Notes under the pieces: model-generated | Told to the model about the DNA's origin: nothing | What the model saw: only the letters and a program-made list of their open reading frames with translations | The model's database searches: none | Made by a program: the position numbers and the translations under genes | Part shown: positions 6,881-14,206 of the stretch, one piece after another | Position numbering within the stretch: position 1 is the first letter of the stretch | Layout: every line of letters starts with the position of its first letter | From: JBIOHJ01 sp044448905 | Lineage (GTDB): Bacteria > Bacteroidota > Bacteroidia > AKYH767-A > OLB10 | Assembly: GCA_044448905.1 (NCBI GenBank) | Contig: JBIOHJ010000087.1 | Coordinates: 1-14,206 of the forward strand | Direction of reading: 5' to 3' | Length of the DNA: 14,206 bases

Positions 6881-8563
6881 CTAAGAAGCAATTTTATTAT
6901 TTATAGTTTTTAAAATCTCCGCTTCCATTGTAGTCGTTTTCGATTCAATTTCATTTCCTTTTTTTAAAATATCAGTCACAAAACTCTTGTCATCATAACT
7001 TGTCGAGTTTATTTTTACATTTAAAAAAGCGCCCATAACGGCCGAGCGCGCACACAATGCTCCAACACCTGCATCACTCACCGAATTGGGGTTTCCGTTT
7101 TCAGCCATTGCTTTAATAATGCTCATAGATTCAAAAGAAAGCTGCATGACTTTAAATGGAACTTCAATTGCATTCCTTGTGGCAATTTGAATGGATTCTT
7201 TCCGTATTTTTTTTTCTTCATCCGTTCCCTTTGGCAGCTTAAATGCATCCATAATTTTATTGAAAGCGTTTGTGTCCGCATCAACCAACGATAACAATTG
7301 ATTTTTTATTTTCTGTCCTTTTTCCGCCCAGTCAGAAAATTCTTCCCACCGGTTTTCCCAGCCTGTTTTGGATGAAGAGAGATTTGCAACCATAGTTGCA
7401 AGTGAAATTCCAAGGGCTCCTGCATAAGCAGAAATGGAGCCGCCACCGGGTGCAGGCGATTCGCTTGCAGTTTCATCAGCAAAGGCATTTAACTTCATGT
7501 TGATGAGCGGAGATTTTTTTTCGTCTTCCATAACATATTCAATTATTTTTTTCTTCGGATCAAAAGGAGCCAGTTCATCCAGCCCCATGGATTTAACAGC
7601 AATGTGAATTAATTCTGCTTCACTAACGCCAGCGGAAAGCCGTTGTTTTTTTAAAAAATATTTTCCGGCATCAACCATTGCGGAAAGCGGAATTAAACCC
7701 ACCAGTTCAGAACCCGTAACACGAAACCCTCTTTCATGCGCACTTTTTACGCACTCATCAAAAACAATATGCAAAGGCGTTTCTCTGAATTTTGTTACGT
7801 TGATTGAAACCTGTGCAATTCCGTATTCCTCAATATACCAGCCAATTGCTTTGACACCTTTTAGATTTCCTAGAATTCTGATTTCATTTCCTTTTTCATC
7901 AAGAATATTTTTTCCTGAGACAGGATCTTTTTTTACTCTGCCGGCTTCCCGGATGTCAAATGCAACGGAATTAGCACGCTTAACTGATTTGGTATTCAGA
8001 TTAACATTATAAGCAATCAGGAAATCGCGGGCACCGATCACAGTTGCTCCATGTTTAGCAGAAAATTCAGCCGGACCAAAATCCGGCTTCCATTCCGATA
8101 ATTTTATTTTTTTGAAAAAACCCTCGTACTCACCTGCTCGGATTATGGAAAGATTGCTGCGTTCTTTATTTGATTGTGCTTCTTCATACAGGTAAGCCGG
8201 AATTTTTAATTCTTCACCAACACGTTGTGCAAGTTTCTCACTCCATTCTGCGGTTTCTTCCATTGTGATATTTGCGACCGGGATAAACGGACAAACATCG
8301 GTTGCACCCATGCGCGGATGTTCGCCTTTGTGTTTGCTCATGTCAATCAGTTGTGATGCTTTTTTAATACCAAGAAATGCAGCTTCAACAACAGCTGCCG
8401 GCTCGCCAACAAGAGTTACAACAGTTCGGTTGGTCGCTTTACCCGGATCAACATTCAAAAGTTTTACTCCTTCGACTCTTTCAATTTCATCAGTAATTTG
8501 TTTAATGACATTCAAATCACTTCCCTCGCTGAAATTAGGAACACATTCGATAAGCTGTTTCAT
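6881..8563 (-). CDS. Bifunctional glutamate formimidoyltransferase / formimidotetrahydrofolate cyclodeaminase
   Basis: This cytoplasmic enzyme finishes histidine degradation. It moves the formimino group from N-formimino-L-glutamate to tetrahydrofolate, giving glutamate, then removes ammonia to yield 5,10-methenyl-tetrahydrofolate. The transferase comes first: MKQLIECVPNFSEG at the start, then KHKGEHPRMGATDV with His82, the residue known as catalytic in the mammalian enzyme and here at the same number. The transferase C-subdomain runs to about 330. The cyclodeaminase domain fills about 350-560 with the conserved ESPAPGGGSISAYAGALG (about 367-384) and the VSDAGVGALCARSAVMGAFLNV segment. At 560 residues it is close to the mammalian FTCD fusion, so both activities are expected. 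The ATG at 8563 starts the domain exactly. It follows hutI by 47 bp on the same strand, and hutI makes its substrate. Confidence 0.95.
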   Translation of the reverse strand: MKQLIECVPNFSEGSDLNVIKQITDEIERVEGVKLLNVDPGKATNRTVVTLVGEPAAVVEAAFLGIKKASQLIDMSKHKGEHPRMGATDVCPFIPVANITMEETAEWSEKLAQRVGEELKIPAYLYEEAQSNKERSNLSIIRAGEYEGFFKKIKLSEWKPDFGPAEFSAKHGATVIGARDFLIAYNVNLNTKSVKRANSVAFDIREAGRVKKDPVSGKNILDEKGNEIRILGNLKGVKAIGWYIEEYGIAQVSINVTKFRETPLHIVFDECVKSAHERGFRVTGSELVGLIPLSAMVDAGKYFLKKQRLSAGVSEAELIHIAVKSMGLDELAPFDPKKKIIEYVMEDEKKSPLINMKLNAFADETASESPAPGGGSISAYAGALGISLATMVANLSSSKTGWENRWEEFSDWAEKGQKIKNQLLSLVDADTNAFNKIMDAFKLPKGTDEEKKIRKESIQIATRNAIEVPFKVMQLSFESMSIIKAMAENGNPNSVSDAGVGALCARSAVMGAFLNVKINSTSYDDKSFVTDILKKGNEIESKTTTMEAEILKTINNKIAS

Positions 8564-8610
8564 AACAGGTGATAATAATAAAAACGCAATATTAATTGAA
8601 ATAAAACTCT

Positions 8611-9867
8611 TTATGACTGTTCAATGCCATTCAAAAAAACTTTTTCAACAGGATTATTTGTAAATGAATATGGAATAAAAGCACAAGAAGGAATTTCTTT
8701 TGTAATAAAAAAGTTTGCTTTTTTTCCCCTCGCAATGCTTCCCAGTTCGTTATTCACTTCCATTGCATATCCACTATTGATAGTCGCTGCGTTAATTGCT
8801 TCTTCAGGTGTCATGTTATATTGAATGCACAAAAGTGAAATCATAAAATTCATATTTCCTGAAGGAGAACTTCCCGGATTACAATCCGTAGCAACTGCAA
8901 CAGGTAAACCGGCATCAATCATTTTTCGGGCAGGAGAGTTGGAAAGATTCAGAAAAAAAGCTGCACCGGGAAGTAGTGTTGGCATTGTCTGAGAATGCAA
9001 CAACAAATTTATTTCTTCATCACCAACAAATTCCAGATGATCAACACTTATTGCGCCACATTCGACCCCTGCCTGAACTCCGCCAGAATTGCTCAGTTGG
9101 TTTGCATGTACTTTTGGTTTAATTCCGTAGTTCAGTGCTGCTTTCAGAATTTTCACAGTTTCTTCTTTCGAAAAATAATTCCGCTCACAAAATACATCAC
9201 AGTAATCCGCTAATTTTTCCTCTGCAATTTGAGGAAGCATTTCGTTTATGATCAAATCAATGTATTTTTCTTTTTTGTTTTTGAATTCCTTCGGAACAGC
9301 ATGTGCACCTAAAAAAGTAGATTTAATAATAAGAGGCAATTTTTCTTTCAGTTTTTTAATTACACGCAGCATTTTTAATTCGCCTTCCACGTTTAATCCG
9401 TAGCCGCTTTTTATTTCAATAGCTCCTGTACCTGTTTTAATTACTTCCTGCAAACGGGTCCATGAAGATTGATAAAGCTCTTCTTCAAAAGTTTCATTTA
9501 ATTTTTTTGCTGAATTTAATATTCCCCCTCCCCGTTTTGCTATTTCCTCATACGTCATTCCGTTGATGCGATCAACAAATTCTGTTTCGCGCGAACCGGT
9601 ATAAACAATGTGTGTGTGAGAATCGCACCATGTTGGAAAAACAAATCTGCCATACGCATCAATTTCATTTACTTCTGACGTCTGACGTCTGACGTCTGAC
9701 TTCTCAAGGTTTTTCATTTCACCAAAATCTTCAATCCTACCCTCTTTAACAAAAAGAAAAGCATTGTCAATGCAGGGAAGAGTTTTCATATCCTTTCCAC
9801 AAACTTTTTCTTTTGGAGTTTGCTCTGTTTGCACTAAAGACTTAATATTTTTTATAAGGAGGCTCAT
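8611..9867 (-). CDS. hutI: Imidazolonepropionase
   Basis: HutI hydrolyses 4-imidazolone-5-propionate to N-formimino-L-glutamate, the third step of histidine breakdown. It is an amidohydrolase-superfamily metalloenzyme, and its ligands are visible: His84 and His86 in DSHTHIVY, His254 in HANQLS, and Asp328 in ATDCNPGSSPSG. GAHAVP (His189) and DHLEF (His277) are further family motifs, and IEIKSGYGL (about 151-159) is typical. At 418 residues it is slightly longer than usual. The excess sits near residues 56-66 (KSDVRRQTSEV), encoded by a 7-bp tandem repeat between two N-terminal strands. The ATG at 9867 starts with the expected MSLLIKNIKSLVQTE. Its product feeds the enzyme encoded 47 bp downstream. 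HutH and HutU are not encoded in the window. Confidence 0.95.
   Translation of the reverse strand: MSLLIKNIKSLVQTEQTPKEKVCGKDMKTLPCIDNAFLFVKEGRIEDFGEMKNLEKSDVRRQTSEVNEIDAYGRFVFPTWCDSHTHIVYTGSRETEFVDRINGMTYEEIAKRGGGILNSAKKLNETFEEELYQSSWTRLQEVIKTGTGAIEIKSGYGLNVEGELKMLRVIKKLKEKLPLIIKSTFLGAHAVPKEFKNKKEKYIDLIINEMLPQIAEEKLADYCDVFCERNYFSKEETVKILKAALNYGIKPKVHANQLSNSGGVQAGVECGAISVDHLEFVGDEEINLLLHSQTMPTLLPGAAFFLNLSNSPARKMIDAGLPVAVATDCNPGSSPSGNMNFMISLLCIQYNMTPEEAINAATINSGYAMEVNNELGSIARGKKANFFITKEIPSCAFIPYSFTNNPVEKVFLNGIEQS
9674..9701. repeat. Four tandem copies of a 7-bp repeat (TCTGACG) inside hutI
   Basis: On the plus strand three perfect TCTGACG units (9674-9694) are followed by TCTGACT (9695-9701). 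Each unit junction forms the palindrome GACGTC. On the coding (minus) strand the array reads as DVRRQTSEV, in a place where I would expect a shorter linker in HutI. I saw no other copy of the unit in the window. Confidence 0.9.
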
Positions 9868-9913
9868 AGCGGGATAAGCGGATTTGAATAACCCATACAG
9901 TAAATAAAATAAT

Positions 9914-9938
9914 AGGTGTTAAAAAATATTTTTAACCT
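9914..9938 (-). terminator. AT-rich hairpin between the M3 peptidase and hutI genes
   Basis: AGG-TG-TTAAAAA (9914-9925) pairs with TTTTTAACCT (9929-9938), giving a ten-pair stem with a two-base bulge and a tiny loop, ten bases past the peptidase stop on the minus strand. The downstream sequence on that strand is T-rich (ATTATTTTATTTA) but lacks a clean U-run. It could terminate part of the transcripts, stabilise the upstream message, or be chance in AT-rich DNA. No TAnnTTTG box is seen between it and hutI. Confidence 0.3.
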
Positions 9939-9948
9939 GACGGATTAA

Positions 9949-12021
9949 TCACTGAACAATCACTCCCAAATCTTTTATAAATGCATCCGGATCAGGCTCA
10001 CGCCCTAAAAAATCTTTCACTAAATCTATTTCGGGTTCTGATGATCCTTTGGCAAGAATAATATCGCGGTAACGCAATCCTGTTTTCTGATCCATAATGC
10101 CATTTTTTTTAAAAACCGAAAACATATCCTGCGCATACACTTTCGACCAAAGGTAACCATAATAGCCGGCACCATACCCTTTTAAATGCCCGAATGAGCT
10201 TTGCATGTGGGTACCTTCCAGATAAGGATACAAAGTGATTTTGTTTTGCAATTCTTTAACCACATCAGTTGTCGAAACATTCCCATCCGCATCAAATTTA
10301 TCTTCAAGAGTCATATCCAGTTCACCATAAAATATTTGCTGAAGTATGTTTAAGCCTGACCCTGCATTTTTTGAAGCAAGCATTTTTTTATGAAGCTCCG
10401 CAGGTAATACTTCGCCTGTCCCGGAATGTTTTGCAAAAAGTTTAAGCGCATCGTATTCCCATGCCCAGTTTTCAAAAATCTGCGAAGGAGCTTCTACATA
10501 ATCAAGCGCAACATTGGTGCCTGAAAAGAAAAACAATTCCGAAGTGGTAAGCATGTTGTGAAGCACGTGCCCGAATTCATGAAAAAAAGTTTCGACATCG
10601 CCATGGGGAAGTAATGATGGCTTTCCGTTTTCAGGTTTGGGAAAATTGCAAACCAATGCAGCAGCCGGATATTGATAACCATTCCCGGTGATTTCACCAC
10701 CGATGATTCCAAAGCAGGCTGCATGGCTGTATTTGTTTTTTCTTGGAAACAGGTCGAGATAAAATCGCGAAATCATTTTGCCGTCTTGTTTAACTTCAAA
10801 CATCCGTACGTCTTCGTGCCAGACAGATGGATCTTTTACTTCACTGAATTCGAGATTAAATAATTTTTGTGTCAACATAAACAAACCGCTCAAAACATTG
10901 TTGAGTTCAAAATACTGCTTTACTTTTTCGCCATCAAGATCGTATTTTGTTTCAAGCAGCTTGTTGGAATAAAATCCGGCTTCCCATGGAAAAATCACAA
11001 CAGCATCCTTATCAGTTTCCTTTTTTAATTTCAAAAGTTCATCGTAATCTTTCTCAGCTTTCGGGCGGATTTTCGAAATTAAATCATCTTCAAATTTCCA
11101 AACCGCAGCCGGAGTTTTAGCCATTTTATCATCAAGCGCATATTCTGCATAGGAAGAAAAGCCAAGCAGATGAGCCATCTTTTTTCTTTCAGACAAAATG
11201 ATTTTCAGCGTTTCGATATTTTCTTTTGCCCGTGAGTTAAACTTTATGTAAAGTTGTTTACGCACCGCATCATTCTTGCAATATTTCATAAACGGGTAAT
11301 ATGACGGATAGGAAAGATCAATTTTATAAGTCCCGTCTTTTTGTTTTCGGCTTTCAAGAAAATCTGGCGGAAGGCCCTCGGCTTGCTTAGAATTTATTAC
11401 AAGAGAATCGTATGAAGATTCAATGGCTGCATTAAATTTAATGCCTTCATCCGACAACCTGTTTTGAATTGCTTTCAGTTCATCACGTTTTTCTTTTGGC
11501 AATGCAAGACCGTTGCGTTCAAAATTGCGTACTACTTCAGTTAGCATTTTCTTTTTAGGTCCCGAAAGAGTTTTTGCTTCTTCAGTTTGACTGTAACGTT
11601 TTATTGTTTTATATAAATCTTCATTAAGCTGTAGTTCCACATAATATTTGCTGAGGCGCGAAAGGTTTTCTAAAGCGGCTTCTCTTTCAGATTCAACCGA
11701 CAAAACATTGCTCAGCAAATCAAGAATAGAATTAATGGTATTCAAATCGCAATATAAATTATCAAGAATCAGTAATGTAGAATTAAAATTCAATTCGCCT
11801 GCTGAAGTGATTTTATTTATCCGGCTATTGCTTACAGCCATGATGTGGTCAACGGCTTCTGTAAAATGAACCGGCTTGATTTTTTTAAAATCAATGGGTT
11901 GATTAAACCGGTTGAATAAGGGATTATCTATAGGGGAAATTTTTTCCTGGGCAATAGCAATTGAAGAAGTTAGCATAGCATTCAAAATAATTATGAATAA
12001 ATAAAATTTAGTTCGCGTCAT
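9949..12021 (-). CDS. Exported M3-family metallopeptidase (oligopeptidase / peptidyl-dipeptidase Dcp-like)
   Basis: This is a zinc peptidase of family M3, which cuts short peptides. The catalytic motif is TFFHEFGHVLHNML with HEFGH at 481-485, and the third zinc ligand is Glu510 in LDYVEAPSQIFENW. The conserved C-terminal GAGYYGYLWSKVYAQDMF is also present. The N-terminus MTRTKFYLFIIILNAMLTSS followed by IAIAQEK is a classical signal peptide with cleavage near AIA-QEK and no lipobox Cys, so the mature enzyme is probably periplasmic. The frame extends seven codons further to a TTG at 12042, but that TTG is part of a -7 promoter box, so translation should start at the ATG at 12021, giving 690 residues. 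It heads the leftward group with hutI and the cyclodeaminase, consistent with peptide use as food. Dipeptidyl carboxypeptidase versus endopeptidase specificity cannot be decided from sequence. Confidence 0.93.
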   Translation of the reverse strand: MTRTKFYLFIIILNAMLTSSIAIAQEKISPIDNPLFNRFNQPIDFKKIKPVHFTEAVDHIMAVSNSRINKITSAGELNFNSTLLILDNLYCDLNTINSILDLLSNVLSVESEREAALENLSRLSKYYVELQLNEDLYKTIKRYSQTEEAKTLSGPKKKMLTEVVRNFERNGLALPKEKRDELKAIQNRLSDEGIKFNAAIESSYDSLVINSKQAEGLPPDFLESRKQKDGTYKIDLSYPSYYPFMKYCKNDAVRKQLYIKFNSRAKENIETLKIILSERKKMAHLLGFSSYAEYALDDKMAKTPAAVWKFEDDLISKIRPKAEKDYDELLKLKKETDKDAVVIFPWEAGFYSNKLLETKYDLDGEKVKQYFELNNVLSGLFMLTQKLFNLEFSEVKDPSVWHEDVRMFEVKQDGKMISRFYLDLFPRKNKYSHAACFGIIGGEITGNGYQYPAAALVCNFPKPENGKPSLLPHGDVETFFHEFGHVLHNMLTTSELFFFSGTNVALDYVEAPSQIFENWAWEYDALKLFAKHSGTGEVLPAELHKKMLASKNAGSGLNILQQIFYGELDMTLEDKFDADGNVSTTDVVKELQNKITLYPYLEGTHMQSSFGHLKGYGAGYYGYLWSKVYAQDMFSVFKKNGIMDQKTGLRYRDIILAKGSSEPEIDLVKDFLGREPDPDAFIKDLGVIVQ

Positions 12022-12039
12022 GTTCGGCAAATGAGGGCG

Positions 12040-12047
12040 CAAATATA
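12040..12047 (-). promoter_or_regulatory. Candidate -7 box TATATTTG for the peptidase-hut-lipase group
   Basis: On the minus strand TATATTTG matches TAnnTTTG exactly and ends 18 bases before the ATG at 12021. A T-run (TTTTTTT) lies about 20 bases upstream, a weak -33 region. It is the only strong box I see at the head of the four leftward genes. Confidence 0.45.
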
Positions 12048-12157
12048 TTTAATAAAAAATTGCAGCGAAAAAAAGAGAGAAAGGTTTTATGCTAATAAAA
12101 GCTAAAGAGCAATAGATATCTGGAAATTAAATATTAATTAAAATAAAGAATATGCCA

Positions 12158-12862
12158 TCAGGTGGTCTTATTTCTCATCTTATTCAGCTTCCTGTAATCC
12201 TTATGATTAATTGCTGTTCCGATGGCAACATAAAACAGTTTGCTCGATTCAGGATGATAGGCAAACGGAACACCGAATAACTTAACATCCTGTTTATCTT
12301 CCTGCAGAAAATCCATTAAATAGTATTTAAAACGTAAGTAAGAACCACCTTTGAAATGAATTTCGGCAAATACTGATGGATTGAAAATATTTACCTTGTC
12401 GGAAAACCATTCATTATTTTTAAACTCCTGGTCGGCATAAAATACCTTCTGTTTATAAGCAAACATCATTTCAGCTTCACCTCCAACAGCCAGCCAGGTT
12501 TTATTTTGCATACTTCCTATTTTAAAAGCCAATGGAATACCTAAACTATATGAACGCTGTTTTATTTTGATGGAATCATTCAGCGTATTAATAAAGCCAA
12601 CATTGCGAACGCCTAATCCGAAATACAATCCGGTTTTGGCATTAAAATCATAGTGAAACTGATGCTGGTAATGAAAAAATACAGTAAACCTCACAATAGG
12701 ATCAATCATAAGGTTGGGATCTTTAACGTCTCCGAATGAAAAAATCAGTTCGGAAGCCCCCATTGAGTACACATTACTTTTTTTATCGTCATTCATAGAC
12801 TGTGAATGGCCTTTGAATATTACAAGCAGGAAAAAGGCGAGTGTTAAAGCGGGTCTTTTCAT
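12158..12862 (-). CDS. Hypothetical exported protein, probably outer-membrane beta-barrel
   Basis: I do not recognise the family. The N-terminus MKRPALTLAFFLLVIFKGHS is a signal peptide with a likely cut near SQS, so the 234-residue precursor leaves the cytoplasm. The mature part is rich in alternating aromatic/hydrophobic strands: MIDPIVRFTVFFHYQHQFHY, TGLYFGLGVRNVGFI, RSYSLGIPLAFKIG, KTWLAVGGEAEMMFAYKQ, PSVFAEIHFKGGSYLRFKYY and SSKLFYVAIGTAI. That pattern and size fit the small eight- to ten-stranded barrels common in Bacteroidota. It ends in a short basic tail (KDYRKLNKMRNKTT) rather than the usual terminal aromatic strand. The gene stands alone, 136 bp ahead of the peptidase gene and divergent from dnaE. 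The barrel call is inference from strand pattern only. Confidence 0.75.
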   Translation of the reverse strand: MKRPALTLAFFLLVIFKGHSQSMNDDKKSNVYSMGASELIFSFGDVKDPNLMIDPIVRFTVFFHYQHQFHYDFNAKTGLYFGLGVRNVGFINTLNDSIKIKQRSYSLGIPLAFKIGSMQNKTWLAVGGEAEMMFAYKQKVFYADQEFKNNEWFSDKVNIFNPSVFAEIHFKGGSYLRFKYYLMDFLQEDKQDVKLFGVPFAYHPESSKLFYVAIGTAINHKDYRKLNKMRNKTT

Positions 12863-12896
12863 AAAAGAAGTTTTAGAAATTTAATTTTTGACAAGA

Positions 12897-12904
12897 CAAA
12901 AGTA
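12897..12904 (-). promoter_or_regulatory. Candidate -7 box TACTTTTG for the hypothetical barrel gene
   Basis: TACTTTTG on the minus strand fits TAnnTTTG and lies 34 bases ahead of the ATG at 12862. A TTTTG (12921-12925 on the complementary strand) sits about 16 bases further upstream, a possible -33 element at slightly short spacing. Confidence 0.42.
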
Positions 12905-12943
12905 ATACCGCAAATCTGGACAAAATAATTTTTTCATTAAAAA

Positions 12944-13021
12944 TTAATTATCAACAATTGCCTTTTACCTTTTAGCATTTCAATATTTTTACGCAAGAAT
13001 GAATTGGCAATGTTTAATTAA
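12944..13021. repeat. Imperfect inverted repeat in the divergent barrel/dnaE intergenic region
   Basis: The left arm, TTAATTATCAACAATTGCC (12944-12962), and the reverse complement of the right arm (13006-13021), TTAATTAAACATTGCC, agree apart from three gapped bases, with 43 bp between. The arms are AT-rich, so chance is possible. It occupies the middle of the 192-bp gap between two divergent genes. No TAnnTTTG box was found for dnaE. Confidence 0.4.
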
Positions 13022-13054
13022 GTAATTCATCCGTCAGCCGTAAGATTCGCACCT

Positions 13055-14206
13055 ATGAAATTTTCCCATCTTCACGTTCACACCCAGTTCTCGTTACTGG
13101 ATGGAGCTGCTGATATCAGCGCGTTATTTAAAAAAGCAGTTGCTGATAAAATGCCCGCTATTGCCATTACCGATCATGGTAATATGTTTGGTGTTTTCAA
13201 TTTTGTTGCTGAAGCTGCTAAAATAAATAAGGATAATCCGAATTCCATTAAACCGATTATCGGTTGCGAATTTTATTTAGTTGCCGATCGTACACGTAGG
13301 CAATTTACAAAAGACGACAAAGACCAACGCTTCCACCAATTGTTTCTTTCAAAAAATGAAGAAGGCTATCATAACTTAATCAAGCTGTGCTCGCATGGTT
13401 ATATTGACGGTTTGTACGGAAAATACCCGCGCATTGATAAAGAGCTGGTGCTGAAATACCACAAGGGATTAATTGCAACTACCTGCTGTTTGGGTGCATT
13501 GGTTCCTAAAGCTATTCTTAAGAAAGGCGAAGCTGAAGCAGAAAAAGAATTTAAATGGTGGCTCGATTTATTTGGTGAAGATTATTACATCGAATTGCAG
13601 CGACATAACATTCCCGATCAGAACGAAGTGAATGCGGTCCTTTTGAAGTTCGCGGCTAAATATAATGTTAAAATTATCGCGTCAAACGATTCGCATTATG
13701 TTGATCAGAAAGATTCTAACGCGCATGATATTCTGCTTTGCATTAACACCGGTGAAAAACAAAGCACACCAACCATTAAAGAGTTTGCTGATGACGATGT
13801 AATGGTAAGAGGAAAACGATTTGCCTTTTATAACGACCAGTTTTATTTCAAATCTACCGAAGAGATGACAAATCTTTTCAACGATGTTCCCCAGGCAATT
13901 GATAATACCAGCGAGATTACTGATAAAGTTGAACCGCTGAAATTGAAGAGCGATGTTTTGCTGCCTTATTTTAAAATTCCTTCAGGATTTTCTGACCAGG
14001 ACGAATATTTAAAGCACATCACATTAACAGGGGCAAAAAAAAGATATGGTGATTTAATGACTCCTGAAATTGAAGAGCGCATCAATTTTGAATTGTTCAC
14101 CGTAAAGACAATGGGTTTTGCAGGATATTTTTTAATTGTGTCCGATTTTATTAATCACGGAAGAGATATCGGTGTTTTCGTAGGTCCCGGACGTGGCTCT
14201 GCTGCC
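13055..14206 (+). CDS. dnaE: DNA polymerase III alpha subunit (3' partial)
   Basis: This is the replicative DNA polymerase catalytic subunit; the first 384 codons are open to the window edge. The N-terminal PHP domain starts at residue 1 with MKFSHLHVHTQFSLLDGAAD (His7 and His9 of the PHP HxH motif), then AITDHGNMFG (Asp40-His41) and IASNDSHYV (Asp212, His214). These are metal-binding positions of PHP phosphoesterases, and they are kept here while E. coli DnaE has lost several, so metal-dependent PHP activity, possibly 3'-5' proofreading as known for other DnaE proteins, is plausible. The visible part ends at GPGRGSAA (377-384), the start of the polymerase palm signature. The ATG at 13055 places the PHP motif at the usual distance from the N-terminus. 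It is divergent from the barrel gene with 192 bp between. The palm aspartates and C-terminal domains lie beyond the window. Confidence 0.97.
   Translation, partial: MKFSHLHVHTQFSLLDGAADISALFKKAVADKMPAIAITDHGNMFGVFNFVAEAAKINKDNPNSIKPIIGCEFYLVADRTRRQFTKDDKDQRFHQLFLSKNEEGYHNLIKLCSHGYIDGLYGKYPRIDKELVLKYHKGLIATTCCLGALVPKAILKKGEAEAEKEFKWWLDLFGEDYYIELQRHNIPDQNEVNAVLLKFAAKYNVKIIASNDSHYVDQKDSNAHDILLCINTGEKQSTPTIKEFADDDVMVRGKRFAFYNDQFYFKSTEEMTNLFNDVPQAIDNTSEITDKVEPLKLKSDVLLPYFKIPSGFSDQDEYLKHITLTGAKKRYGDLMTPEIEERINFELFTVKTMGFAGYFLIVSDFINHGRDIGVFVGPGRGSAA

Noticed and set aside
9674..9701. Short tandem array read as a CRISPR fragment
   Set aside because: The units are 7 bp and directly adjacent with no spacers, and no cas genes are present.

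Overview
This AT-rich window comes from a chromosome of the phylum Bacteroidota. Four things point there: a TonB with the Bacteroidota-style N-terminus (NRNRAYGAY motif), a branched-chain 2-oxoacid dehydrogenase E1 with alpha and beta chains fused, start regions without Shine-Dalgarno sequences, and several upstream boxes matching the Bacteroidota -7 promoter element TAnnTTTG. There are nine protein genes plus one 46-codon gene at 2416-2556. I see no rRNA, tRNA, CRISPR array, insertion sequence or phage gene, and no gene-free stretch longer than about 300 bases.

Layout. (1) 1-1458 (+): the 3' part of an envelope-polysaccharide glycosyltransferase fused to a membrane and Rossmann module and to a shortened, probably inactive phosphosugar-transferase tail. 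(2) 1580-2377 (+): a TonB energy transducer. (3) 2416-2556 (-): a tiny Cys-containing single-span membrane protein, divergent from (4) 2612-4591 (+): the fused E1. (5) A leftward block at 12021-4580 (-) reads, in transcription order, exported M3 metallopeptidase, hutI, formiminotransferase-cyclodeaminase, and a seven-TM patatin-like lipase. The gaps are about 80, 47 and 40-55 bp, so it may be an operon. (6) 12158-12862 (-): an unrecognised exported, probably beta-barrel protein. (7) 13055-14206 (+): the 5' part of dnaE, which runs off the window.

How the genes relate. The leftward block makes partial metabolic sense. A periplasmic oligopeptidase would release short peptides, and HutI and FtcD are the last steps of histidine breakdown to glutamate and one-carbon units on tetrahydrofolate. 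The first two enzymes, HutH and HutU, are not here. The lipase has no clear link. The other genes look like ordinary chromosomal housekeeping or envelope genes.

I did not find a convincing new multi-gene system. The points most worth a second look are the glycosyltransferase fusion with its catalytic core missing, the seven-TM patatin, the CxxC microprotein, and a 7-bp tandem repeat read through in the hutI coding sequence.
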